Part shown: positions 45,701 through 53,100 of the stretch, piece by piece
Layout of the letters: each line of letters opens with the position of its first letter
How positions within the stretch are numbered: the first letter of the stretch is position 1
The notes under the pieces: model-generated
Seen by the model: the letters and a program-made list of their open reading frames with translations, nothing else
Database searches by the model: none
Told to the model about the DNA's origin: nothing
Made by a program: the position numbers and the translations under genes
Source of the DNA: Streptomyces sp. GSL17-111
GTDB taxonomy: Bacteria; Actinomycetota; Actinomycetes; Streptomycetales; Streptomycetaceae
NCBI RefSeq assembly: GCF_037911585.1
Contig: NZ_JBAJNS010000001.1
Location: 5,739,001 to 5,803,000, forward strand
DNA: 64,000 bases
Direction: 5' to 3'

Positions 45701-48700
45701 CCAGTCGGCCGCCGGCGTCGGAGGCGTCATCAAGACGGTCATGGCGCTGCGCGAGGGGGTCCTGCCCAAGACCCTCCACATCGACGAGCCGACCCCGCAC
45801 GTCGAGTGGTCGACGGGAGCGGTCGAGCTGCTGAAGGAGACCACTGCCTGGCCCGACACCGACGGGCGCCCCCGGCGAGCAGCCGTGTCCTCCTTCGGCG
45901 GCAGCGGCACCAACGCCCACCTGATCCTCGAGCAGTACGTCCCCGAGGACGCGGCCGGCCGGGACGGGCTGGACGGGCAGGACCCGCAGAACCCGCAGCG
46001 CGTCACCGATCCCGCCGGGGCACCGTCCGCCGCGGACGTCCGCGCGGCAGGTGAGGACACACGCGTGGCGGGGTCCGCCCCCGAACTCGACGGCGTGGTC
46101 GCCCCCTGGCTCGTGTCCGCCCGCGGCGCCCAGGCGCTGCGCGCCCAGGCCGGACGTCTCCTGGAGCACCTCGACACCCTCCCCGCCGCCCATCCCGCCG
46201 ACGTCGCCCACTCGCTGACCGCCAGCCGCGCGCTCCTAGAACACCGCGCCGCCGTCGTCGCGGCCTCCGACACCGACCGGCGTGCCGCGCTCGCCGCCCT
46301 GGCCCGCGGCGAGGCCGCCGCCCACCTGGTCCGGGGCGTCGCACGGCCCGGCAAGGTCGCCTTCGTCTTCCCCGGACAGGGCGGCCAGTGGGCGGACATG
46401 GCGCTCGAACTGATGGACAGCTCCGAGGTCTTCGCCGCCGAGCTGTACGCGTGCGCCGAGGAGCTCGCCCGCCACGTCGACTGGTCGCCGATCGACGTGC
46501 TGCGCGGCACCGACGGCGCCCCGCCACTGGACCGGGTCGACGTGACACCGGCCGTCCTGTTCGCCGTGACCGCGGCGCTCGTCGCGCTCTGGCGTGCGCA
46601 CGGCGTCGAACCCGACATGGTCCTCGGCCACTCCCAGGGAGAGATCGCCGCCGCGTACGCCTCCGGCGCGCTGACCCGCGCCGACGCCGCCCGGATCGTC
46701 GCCCTGCGCGGCATCGTCCTCATGCCGGTGGCCGGACTCGGCGGCATGGCCTCCGTGGCGCTGACCCCCGACAGGACCCGCGAGCTGCTCGAACCGTGGG
46801 GCACGCGGCTCTCCCTGGCCGGGATCAACGGCCCCGCGTCGTCCGTCGTCGCCGGCGAACGCCAGGCGCTCGACGACTTTCTCGCCTCCTGCGAGAAGGA
46901 CGGTGTCCGGGTCCGCAAGGTCCGCGTCGACTTCAGCTCCCACTGCGCCCAGGTCGAGCCGATGGCCGAGGAACTGGCTCGCCTCGTCGCCGACCTCGAA
47001 CCGCGCACCGGCACCGTGCCGTTCCACTCCACCGTCACCGGCGAGCGCGTGGACGGCACAGCGCTCGACGCCGGCTACTGGCAGCGCAACCTCGTCACCC
47101 CCGTCGACCTCGACAGGGGAGTGCGCGGACTCGTCGAGCAGGGCGCCCGGTTCCTCGTGGAGATCGGCCCGCACCCCGTGCTCGCCCCCGTGCTCGGTGA
47201 GATCCTCGACGACATCCCCGGCCTCGACCCGGGCGAGGTCACCGTCCTCGGCACCCTCCGGCGCGACGAGGGCGGCATGGAGCGCTTCCTCCTCTCCGTC
47301 GCCGAACTCCACGTGCACGGCGGCGCCGCGGACCTCACCGCGCCGCTCGCCGAACTGCCCGTGACGACCGTGCCACTGCCGCCGTACCCCTTCCAACGCG
47401 AGCGCTACTGGCTGGAGTCCGCTCCGGCCGGCGCCGGCGACCTCGGCGCCGCGGGCCTCGGCAGCACGGGACACCCGCTGCTGACCGCCGCACTGACCCT
47501 CGCCGACGGCGCGAGCACCGTCTTCACCGGACGGCTCTCGCTGCGCACCCACCCCTGGCTGGCCGACCATGCCGTCCTCGGCACCGTGCTGCTGCCGGGC
47601 ACCGCGTTCGTGGAGATGGCCCTGCACGCCGGAGTGCGGGCCGACGCCCCCGTCCTGGAGGAACTCGCCCTGGGCGCCCCGCTGGTGCTCGGCGAGCACG
47701 ACTCAGTCGCGGTGCAGTTGACGGTCGGCGCCCCGGGCGAGGGAGGCCGCCGGGAGGTGTCCGTCCATGCCCGCGACGCCGACCTCCCGGACGCTCCCTG
47801 GGTCCGGCACGCCACCGGCACCCTGGCACCCGCCGCGCGGGCCGGACGGCCCGCCGGTGAACTCGCCTCGTGGCCGCCGCCGGGCGCCGAGCCGCTCGCG
47901 CTCGACGGCTTCTACCAGGCGATCGCCGACGTCGGCTACAGCTACGGCCCTGCCTTCCGGGGACTGGCCGGAGCCTGGCACCGCGACGGCGAACTCTTCG
48001 CCGAGGTTCGGCTCCCCGAAGGCGTGACGGACGACGGGTTCGCGCTGCACCCGGCGCTCCTCGACGCCGCCCTGCACGGCATCGGGCTGCTGCGCGGCCT
48101 GCGCGACGGGGACACGGGCGGGACCGGCCGTGCCGCCGAACTCCCCTTCATGTGGCGCGAGGTGTCCCTGCCCGCCACGGGCTCCCGGGTCCTCAGGGTC
48201 CGGCTCACCGAGTCCGACGACGGCGTGGGCCTCGCGCTCCACGACGACACCGGCGCACCGGTCGGCGGTGTCGGAGCCCTGGTGGCCCGCCCGGTCGGCA
48301 CCGAACTGTCCGCCGCCCGGCGCGGCCTCGCCACCACCCTCTTCCACGTGGAGTGGGCGACCGAGCTGCCGCCCGCGGCCACCGCGACCGGCGACGACGC
48401 GTACGCCGTCGCCCGCTTCACTGACGGCGATCCCGGGCCCGATCCGGCCGCCGCCGTCGAAGCGGCCGTCACCCGCGCCCTGACCGTGGTCCGCGACCGG
48501 CTGGCCGACGAGGAGGACGCCGCGCAGCCCCTGGCCGTCGTCACCCGGGGCGCCGTCGCCACCGGTGACGACGACATCACCGACGTGGTCGACGCGGCCG
48601 TACGGGGCCTGATCCGCTCCGCGCAGGCCGAGCACCCGGGCAGGTTCGTCCTCGTCGACCTGGACCCGGTCGACGACACCGAACCGGGCACCCGGCAGGA

Positions 48701-50168
48701 CACCGAACCGGACGCCGACGGCGGCATGCTGCACGCCGCCGTCACCGCCGCCATGGAAGCGGGCGAGACCGAGGTCGCCGTACGCCGCGGCCGGATCCTC
48801 GCACCCCGCCTGGTCCGGATGCCCGTCCCCGAGGCGACGGACCCCACCGGCCTGGACACCTCCGACGGCACGGTGCTCGTCACCGGGGCCACCGGCACCC
48901 TCGGCCGTGCTCTCGCCCGGCACCTGGCCCTGCGCCACGGCGTACGCCACCTCCTGCTGCTCAGCCGGAGCGGACCGGACGCGCCCGGGGCGGCCGGGCT
49001 CGTCGGCGAGCTGGCGGACCTGGGGGCCGAGGCCACCGTGGTCGCCTGCGACATCGCCGACCGCGACGCGCTTGCCCGCACCCTCGCGGCGATCCCCGCC
49101 GCGCACCCGCTGACCGCCGTGGTGCACACCGCGGCCGTCCTGGACGACGGCGTGCTCACCGGCATGACGGCCGAGAGTGTCGCCCACGTCCTCGCCCCCA
49201 AGGTGCGGGGCGCCGTCAATCTCGACGAACTCACCCGGGACAGCGACCTTGCGGCGTTCGCGCTCTTCTCCTCCGCCGCCGGTGTGCTGGGCGGCGCGGG
49301 ACAGGCCAACTACGCGGCGGCCAACGTCTTCCTCGACGCCTTCGCCGCGCACCGCCGCCGGCGCGGGCTGCCCGCCGTCTCGCTGGCCTGGGGGCCGTGG
49401 GCCGAACGCACGGGGCTGACCGGCACGCTCACCGAGGCCGATGTCCGCCGGGTCGCGCAATCCGGCCTGGGCGCGCTGGCGACGGAGGACGGCATGGCCG
49501 CCTTCTCGGCCGGCTGCGCGGCCGGACGGGCCCTGGTGGTGCCGGCGGCGCTCCAACCGGCGGCGCTGCGCGGCCGGAGCCCGATGCACCCGCTGCTGCG
49601 CGTCCTCGCGCCCCGCGAGGAGCAGCGGGCCGCCGCCGTGGGCGGCGACCCGGACGCGCTGCGGAACCGGCTCTCCGAGGCTCCCGAGGCCGAACAGCGG
49701 CGCATTCTGCTCGACCTGGTGCGCGGCCAGCTGGCCGCAGCCCTCGGTTTCACCTCGCCGGGCGTCGTGGACGCCGACCGGGGCTTCCTGGAGATGGGCC
49801 TGGACTCCCTCACCGGCGTCGAGCTGCGCAACCGGCTCTCCGCCGCCACCGGGCTGCGGCTGCCCGCCACGCTGGTCTTCGACCACCCGACGGCCGCCGA
49901 TGTCGCCCGTCACCTCCGCAGCCTGCTGGCCCCCGAACCGGGGCGCGCGGTGGACGGCCTGCTGGCCGAACTCGCCCGCCTGGAGGCCGGGCTCGAACGG
50001 GTCGAGGCCGACGAGGAGGACCGGGCCCGAGTGGCGGCCCGGCTGCGGGCGCTGGCCGGCCGGTGGAGCGGCGGGCGGGACGACAGGGACGAGAAGCCGG
50101 AGAACCTGGACGCCGCCTCGGCGGAAGAAGTCTTCGCGCTGCTGGACAACGAGTTCGAGACGTCGTGA
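33765..50168 (+). CDS. modular type I polyketide synthase, three modules (PKS1)
   Basis: From ATG 33765 (start MAEEETLRDYLK) this is 5467 residues; ATG 33711 would add 18 residues before the docking helix. Layout: N-terminal coiled-coil docking; module A KS (Cys205 in DTACSSS), AT (HAFH, malonyl), DH (HRVHGRIVLP; DAALQ), ER (nt 37940-38890), KR (LDD, B-type), ACP; module B KS, AT (GAAH), KR (A-type, GVWG), ACP; module C KS, AT (FSSH), DH (HAVLGTVLLP; DAALH), KR (LDD, B-type), ACP (MGLDSL), C-terminal docking. Predicted units: methylene, hydroxyl, double bond. There is no loading domain, so the chain must arrive from another protein. Confidence 0.95.
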   Translation: MAEEETLRDYLKLVTLDLRRTKEKLRDREAADHEPIAIVGMSCRYPGDVRTPDELWRLVAEGRDAISGFPTDRGWDLARLFDGDPDDEGHSYARDGGFVHDATEFDADFFGVSPREALAMDPQQRLLLRAAWEAFEDAGIDPQSVRGTHTGVFAGSNDQSYLRLLAGEPGTAGYQLTGGATAVISGRVAYTMGLEGPAVTVDTACSSSLVALHLACQSLRGGESTLALAGGVTVMATPGVFTEFSRQRGLAADGRCKSFASAADGTGWSEGVGVVLLERLSDAERNGHEVLALVRGSAVNQDGASNGLTAPNGPSQQRVILQALLGARLSPSDVDVVEAHGTGTRLGDPIEAQALLAAYGQGRPEGRPMLLGSVKSNIGHAQAAAGIAGVIKMVQALRHEQLPRTLHVDEPSSQVDWSAGAVELLTDARAWPRGERPRRAGVSSFGVSGTNVHTIIEEAPGTPAVDGGRTTGAGAADEPVTTPVAWTLSGRSPDALRRQADRLLPVAVEADPVDVAYSLATGRAALEHRAVIVGGDREELVAGLRALASGEEAAQVVAGVVRGGDSVFLFSGQGAQRVGMGRGLYEAFPVFAEAFDAVCARVDLDRSLREVVFGDGEALDRTVYAQPALFAVEVALFRLVESWGVVPDVLVGHSIGELAAAHVAGVLSLDDACALVSARGRLMEALPQGGAMLAVEAAEDGLELPEGVCLAAVNGPGSVTVSGDADAVDALEERLRAQNVRVKRLAVSHAFHSHLMEPMLAEFAAVAESLTYHPPTIPVVATAPGDVATPAYWVGQIREPVRFADAVRRAQDAGAVRFLEFGPDGTLSALVPHIAEDATVVPALRAGQDEDAALLHALAAVHARGADLDRSAVFARGRGRRVALPTYAFATDRYWPSGVSWAGDVTSAGLGVTRHPLLGAGIALAEDDGYLFTARLSSVTQPWLAEHRVHGRIVLPGTAFVDLAVRAGEQAGTEQLDELVLEAPLTVPGDGAVQLQLAVGAVDDEGRRSLTVHSRREDGGAGDGWPDRPWTRHAVGVLAPRPRVVAEDPELVGVWPPEGAAPADPHALYARLATAGLEYGELFRGVSAAWTRGQDVFAELAVPESAATGFGLHPALLDAALQSAAARGGDGEAGLPFSWTGVTLWASGARHLRARVSPADGGDGITVRAVDPAGSPVVTVDRVVTRPAPAVGDEPTGADDLYQLDWKPVPVAGPEPGELAQFGGGDPLAGRTGTLDDLAGSGRMPTHLVLSACADRSDLTGADAVLARTGEVLGRLRSWLADERYAGTTLIVATRGAVQADPGDDLPDVAGAAVWGLVRSAQSEHPDRIVLVDLDPSGTFDTSAPSDASDGADAQAIARAVAAGDPQTAVRGRTVFAARLAKARPGLVPPAEGAWRVGVSVRGAVENVGLVGAPDAVASLGWGEVRVAVRAAGVNFRDVLNVLGMYPGEVAVGGEAAGVVVEVGPGVSRCVVGDRVLGFFGGAMGPLAVTDERLVAVVPRGWSFVEAAAVPIAFVTAYYALVDLAGLGAGERVLVHSVAGGVGMAAVQVARHVGAEVFGTASPGKWGVTGLGVDRLASSRDVSFEGVFRERSGGRGVDVVLNALAGEFVDASARLLVPGGRFVEMGKADVRDGGSLPGCVYRAFDLGEAGPERIGEILREVLRLFAEGVFVLPPVRVFDVRRAADAFRFVSQARHVGKVVLSLPREWDPSGTVLVTGGTGALGALTARHLVREHGARHLLLTGRRGAEADGVAELTAELRDLGADVTVAACDVSDPAAVADLLARVPERHPLTAVVHAAGVLDDGLVESLTEDRLAAVLAPKTAAAVLHEATAGTDLAAFVTYSSISGTLGSPGQANYAAANAYLDALARHRHARGLPALSLAWGAWAGIGGMADALTESEAARIGRSAFPPLGPDRGLALLDTALGLPGPAMVPALLDTALLSASPAPLPPLLAGLARPARRVADRSALPGGFAERLRRLPAEDRARTALELVRGQVAAVLGFASAEAVDPSRPFKDLGFDSLTSVELRNRIGQAADHRLPATLVFDHPTPEALAAHLVTEIAGDSAASEPAAPVRTVEAADDDPIAIVGMACRFPGGADTPEELWRIVADETDAIGDFPTDRSWDLSTLYGDAAEEPGDRRTFEGGFLYGAAGFDPAFFGISPREALAMDPQQRLLLETSWEAFERAGVDPARLRASSTGVYIGTATSGYGIGRFDVPEGSRPHILTGTATSVISGRLAYTFGLEGPAVTVDTACSSSLVALHLAIGALRRGECTMALAGGATVMTTPGMFADAAQGGALAPGGRCRAFSSDAEGTGWGEGVGMLLIERLSDARRHGHRVLALVRGSAVNQDGASNGLTAPNGPAQQRVILAALADAGLDTADVDAVEAHGTGTELGDPIEAQALMATYGRGRDGEQPLRLGSVKSNIGHTQSAAGVAGVIKMVMALRHGVLPRSLHITEPTGHVDWDGSGVRLLTDSLRWPDVGRPRRAAVSSFGMSGTNAHTILEQAQPEPAPATEGQPGNGAPTAEAAASGVSGTGAATGPQPPVELPWLLSARTSEALRAQARRLAGHLDAHPALPDRDVAHSLAATRSRFEHRAVLLGPGGHRERLTALADGASAPGLVTGVAGRTGRVAFVLPGQGSQWPGMADRLLDESAGFRSTLRTCAEALEEHFDWSVEDTLRGRPGAADLSRIEVIQPVLFATMLALAGLWREHGIEPEAVVGHSQGEIAAAHLAGALTLEDAALIVAHRSRLLSRVVGQGAIASVSLPPEETLKRLEPWAGVLSIAAVNGVSSVSVAGDEAPLDAFLATLEAEDVRFRKLRIRGAAHSAVVEPLRDEALEVLAPVRPRASRIPFYSTVTGGLLDTTGLDAEYWYRNMRQTVQFAPATRALLADEFGVFVECSPHPALGSSVQETAEDAGAPDPVLLTSLRREEGGLARFSVSLAEAFTRGVEPIWPSRGTAVDLPTYPFQRDRYWWEPAPEETTAPAGSGTAEEGSFWAAVENGDTEALAESLGTDALTPVLPALTAWRRRSHDRSTVDGWRYRVEWKPLPLTGPTRPALTGTWAIVAAERQEELAGRLAALVEQAGAVARVTAPAGPPEDQELSGVISLLALDARPHPAHPGISTGAAQNLALLRTVATRPAPVPVHLVTSGAVSVGRVDPVRDPAQAATWGLGLVAGLERPDCWGGLVDLPEQPDDRVLGRLLRLLAPQSADSGRSDGPGAEDQVAIRPAGVFVRRMVRAPRATPLRSWQPGSTVLITGGTGGIGRHLAHHMAARGARKLVLTGRRGPDAPGALDLAAELTSRGVETVVAACDVTDRDQVAALLAEHPVDSVVHAAGVPQATAFADCDEAEFAAVAAAKTEGARHLDELVGDIDTFVLFSSGAGVWGGAGQAAYAAGNAVLDALARARRARGLSATAVAWGGWAEGGMADDGHAAAELGRRGLHAMEPRLALAALDQALDADETCVTVADIDWARFTPGYTAARARPLIMDIPEAEAALAAPGVRADEPGEVDALRDELLALNGPQRTQHLLDLVSGHATAALGYADSARIEAGRAFRDLGFDSLMAVDMRNRLQIATGRKLPPTLVFDHPTPADLADHLLAEVLGEQAAAESTAARATGTAEDEPLAVIGMSCRYAGGVDSPEDLWRLVLDGTDAVGPFPEDRGWDLENLYHPDPNHPGTSYVKEGGFLRDASHFDAGLFGISPREAVATDPQQRLLLEATWEAMERAAIDPSSLRGSATGVFVGTSFVGYGIGAQQAGSEAEGFFLAGTGTAAASGRISYTFGLEGPAATVDTACSSSAVAIHLACQALRQNECDLAVAGGAAVLATPASFTEFSRQRGLAPDGRCKPFAAAADGTGWGEGVGMILVERLSEALRKGHPVLALIRGTAVNQDGASNGLTAPSGRAQQKVIRQALANAGLDVADIDTVEAHGTGTTLGDPIEAQSVLATYGRDRPGDRPLWLGSVKSNIGHTQSAAGVGGVIKTVMALREGVLPKTLHIDEPTPHVEWSTGAVELLKETTAWPDTDGRPRRAAVSSFGGSGTNAHLILEQYVPEDAAGRDGLDGQDPQNPQRVTDPAGAPSAADVRAAGEDTRVAGSAPELDGVVAPWLVSARGAQALRAQAGRLLEHLDTLPAAHPADVAHSLTASRALLEHRAAVVAASDTDRRAALAALARGEAAAHLVRGVARPGKVAFVFPGQGGQWADMALELMDSSEVFAAELYACAEELARHVDWSPIDVLRGTDGAPPLDRVDVTPAVLFAVTAALVALWRAHGVEPDMVLGHSQGEIAAAYASGALTRADAARIVALRGIVLMPVAGLGGMASVALTPDRTRELLEPWGTRLSLAGINGPASSVVAGERQALDDFLASCEKDGVRVRKVRVDFSSHCAQVEPMAEELARLVADLEPRTGTVPFHSTVTGERVDGTALDAGYWQRNLVTPVDLDRGVRGLVEQGARFLVEIGPHPVLAPVLGEILDDIPGLDPGEVTVLGTLRRDEGGMERFLLSVAELHVHGGAADLTAPLAELPVTTVPLPPYPFQRERYWLESAPAGAGDLGAAGLGSTGHPLLTAALTLADGASTVFTGRLSLRTHPWLADHAVLGTVLLPGTAFVEMALHAGVRADAPVLEELALGAPLVLGEHDSVAVQLTVGAPGEGGRREVSVHARDADLPDAPWVRHATGTLAPAARAGRPAGELASWPPPGAEPLALDGFYQAIADVGYSYGPAFRGLAGAWHRDGELFAEVRLPEGVTDDGFALHPALLDAALHGIGLLRGLRDGDTGGTGRAAELPFMWREVSLPATGSRVLRVRLTESDDGVGLALHDDTGAPVGGVGALVARPVGTELSAARRGLATTLFHVEWATELPPAATATGDDAYAVARFTDGDPGPDPAAAVEAAVTRALTVVRDRLADEEDAAQPLAVVTRGAVATGDDDITDVVDAAVRGLIRSAQAEHPGRFVLVDLDPVDDTEPGTRQDTEPDADGGMLHAAVTAAMEAGETEVAVRRGRILAPRLVRMPVPEATDPTGLDTSDGTVLVTGATGTLGRALARHLALRHGVRHLLLLSRSGPDAPGAAGLVGELADLGAEATVVACDIADRDALARTLAAIPAAHPLTAVVHTAAVLDDGVLTGMTAESVAHVLAPKVRGAVNLDELTRDSDLAAFALFSSAAGVLGGAGQANYAAANVFLDAFAAHRRRRGLPAVSLAWGPWAERTGLTGTLTEADVRRVAQSGLGALATEDGMAAFSAGCAAGRALVVPAALQPAALRGRSPMHPLLRVLAPREEQRAAAVGGDPDALRNRLSEAPEAEQRRILLDLVRGQLAAALGFTSPGVVDADRGFLEMGLDSLTGVELRNRLSAATGLRLPATLVFDHPTAADVARHLRSLLAPEPGRAVDGLLAELARLEAGLERVEADEEDRARVAARLRALAGRWSGGRDDRDEKPENLDAASAEEVFALLDNEFETS
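35295..36310 (+). repeat. malonyl AT repeat, copy 1 (PKS1 module A)
   Basis: Highly similar at nucleotide level to 51722-52737 and to 60990-61840. Codons here favour T and G in third position, unlike the C-rich flanks. It carries the variant AVEVALF and HSIGELAAAH. Confidence 0.85.
37936..38508 (+). repeat. ER repeat, copy 1 (visible extent)
   Basis: Identical, in every line compared, to 63428-64000 without gaps, with a sharp left boundary in the linker before the ER. The right end is set by the window edge of copy 2. The domain itself continues to about 38890, with T/G-rich third codon positions throughout. Confidence 0.9.
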
Positions 50169-50188
50169 GAGGACGCGGACAGCAGATC

Positions 50189-53100
50189 ATGACCGACACG
50201 GACGCGAGCACCGACACGGATACGGCCACCGGCCCGGGCGCGGGCACGGCCGGCAATCCGGGCCAGCAGGAGAAGCTGCTGGCCTACCTGAAGCGCGCCA
50301 CCGCGGAACTGCGCGACGCGAACCGCAGGGTGCGCGACCTGGAAGAGCGGGCGGCCGAGCCAGTCGCCGTCATCGGCATGGCCTGCCGGTACCCCGGCGG
50401 CGTGCGCTCCCCGGAGGACCTGTGGGAGCTCGTCGCCTCCGGCACGGACGCACTCGGTCCCCTGCCCACGGACCGGGGCTGGCGCACGCCCGGCGAACCC
50501 GCCACGGCGCACGGCGGCTTCGTGTACGACGCGGGCGACTTCGACGCCGCCCTGTTCGGCATCAGCCCGCGCGAGGCCCAGGCCATGGACCCGCAGCAGC
50601 GGCTGCTCCTGGAGGCCTCCTGGGAGGCGGTCGAACGGGCCGGTATCGACGTCCGCACCCTGCGTGGCGGACGGACCGGCGTCTTCGCCGGTGCCATGTA
50701 CCACGACTACCCGTCGGTGATCGACCCCGCGGCGCTCGACGGCTACCTGGGCACCGCAAACGCCGGCAGCGTCCTGTCCGGCCGCGTCTCCTACACCTTC
50801 GGACTCCAGGGCCCCGCGGTCTCGGTGGACACCGCCTGCTCGTCGTCGCTGGTCGCCCTGCACCTGGCGGCGCAGGCGCTGCGCGTCGGCGAGTGCGAAC
50901 TCGCCCTGGCCGGCGGCGTGACCGTCATGTCCGCGCCCACGATGTTCTCCGGCTTCGGCTTCGAGGAGGGCAGCGCCGCCGACGGTCGCTGTAAGTCCTT
51001 CGCCGCCGCGGCCGACGGAACCGGCTGGGGCGAGGGCGTGGGGGTTCTGCTCCTGGAGCGGCTCTCCGACGCCCGCCGCAACCGGCACCGGGTGCTCGCC
51101 GTGGTGCGCGGCTCGGCCGTCAACCAGGACGGCGCCTCGAGCGGGCTCACCGCGCCCAACGGGCCCGCCCAGCAGCGCGTGATCCGGGCCGCGTTGGCGG
51201 CGGCCGGGCTGGGGCCGGCGGACGTGGACGCGGTGGAGGCGCACGGCACGGGCACCACCCTGGGCGACCCGATCGAGGCGCAGGCGCTGCTCGCGACGTA
51301 CGGACAGGATCGGGACGAACCCCTGTACCTGGGGTCGGTGAAGTCCAACATCGGCCACTCGCAGGCGGCTGCCGGTGTCGCGGGTGTCATCAAGACGGTG
51401 CAGGCGATGCGCAGGGGAGTGCTCCCGGCGACGCTGCACGTGGACGCGCCGACCCCGCAGGTGGACTGGTCGGCGGGTGCGGTAGAGCTGCTGACCGAGG
51501 CACGGGAATGGCCCCGGACGGGCCGGCCGCGCCGGGCCGGTGTGTCCTCGTTCGGGGTGAGCGGTACCAACGCGCACGTCATCCTGGAGGCGGCGCCCGC
51601 CGAGGAGCCGGTGGAGCCGCAGCCCCTCCTGCCCGGGCCACGGCCCTTCTTCCTGTCCGGACGCTCGGCCGCCGCCCTGCGCGCGCAGGCCGCCCGCCTG
51701 CTGGAGCCGGCAGCCGAGCACGACCCGGTGGACGTGGCGTACTCGCTGGCGACGGGGCGTGCGGCGCTGGAGCACCGTGCGGTCGTCGTGGGCGGTGACC
51801 GCGAGGAGTTGGTGGCCGGGCTACGTGCGCTGGCCTCGGGGGAGGAGGTGGCTCAGGTCGTCGCGGGTGTGGTGCGCGGCGGGGACTCCGTGTTCCTGTT
51901 CTCGGGTCAGGGTGCGCAGCGGGTCGGGATGGGGCGTGGGTTGTACGAGGCGTTCCCGGTGTTCGCCGAGGCGTTCGATGCGGTGTGTGCGCGGGTGGAT
52001 CTTGATCGTTCGTTGCGGGAGGTGGTGTTCGGGGAGGACGCGGAGCTGCTGGCGCGGACGGTGTACACCCAGCCGGCGCTGTTCGCTCTGGAAGTGGCTC
52101 TGTTCCGGTTGGTGGAGTCGTGGGGTGTGGTGCCGGATGTGCTGGTGGGTCATTCGGTGGGTGAGGTGGCGGCGGCGCATGTGGCGGGTGTGTTGTCGTT
52201 GGATGACGCGTGTGCGCTGGTGTCGGCGCGTGGCCGGTTGATGGAGGCGCTGCCGCAGGGTGGTGCGATGCTGGCCGTGGAGGCGGCCGAGGACGGCCTG
52301 GACCTGCCGGAGGGTGTGTGTCTGGCGGCGGTGAACGGGCCGGCGTCGGTGACGGTCTCCGGTGACGCGGACGCGGTCGACGCGTTGGAGGAGCGGCTGC
52401 GCGCCCAGAACGTCCGGGTGAAGCGGCTGACGGTCTCCCACGCCTTCCACTCACACCGCATGGAGCCGATGCTGGCCGAGTTCGCGGCCGTCGCGAAGTC
52501 GCTGACCTACCACCCCCCGACGATCCCCCTGGTCGCCACGGCGCCCGGTGACATGGCCACGCCCGGCTACTGGGTGGGTCAGATCCGCGAGCCCGTCCGC
52601 TTCGCCGACGCCGTGCGCCGGGCCGACGACGCCGGTGCCGTCCGCTTCCTCGAACTCGGCCCGGACGGCACCCTGTCCGCGCTCGTCCCGCACATCGCCC
52701 CCGACGCGACGGTCGTGCCCGCACAGCGTGCGGGCAGCGACGGCGTACGGGCGCTGCTCACTGCCGTCGCCGGGGTCCACGTCCACGGGGCGCACGTCGA
52801 GTGGCGTGCTGTCTTCGGTCGCCTCGGCGGGCGGGCCGTGGACCTGCCGACGTACGCCTTCCAGCACCAGAGGTACTGGCCGCTGCCCGCGTCCGGCACG
52901 CGGGGCGGGGCCGCCGAGCCGGTCGCCGACGACGACTTCTGGTCCACCGTCCGCAGTGGTGACACGCAGGCCCTGGCCGGGCTGCTCGGTGTGGCCGGCG
53001 AGGAGGCCCGTGCGCGCCTCGGCGAGGTGCTGCCGGCGCTTGCGGGCTGGCACGGCCGGTCGCGCGCCCGTGGCCTGCGGTACCGCGAGGAGTGGTGCCC

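Noticed and set aside
37419..46211. Very long minus-strand open frames opposite PKS1 (37419-39383 and 39780-46211)
   Set aside because: They are rich in Arg/His/Pro/Gly with no domain and lie opposite continuous PKS domains; GC bias on the complementary strand explains them.
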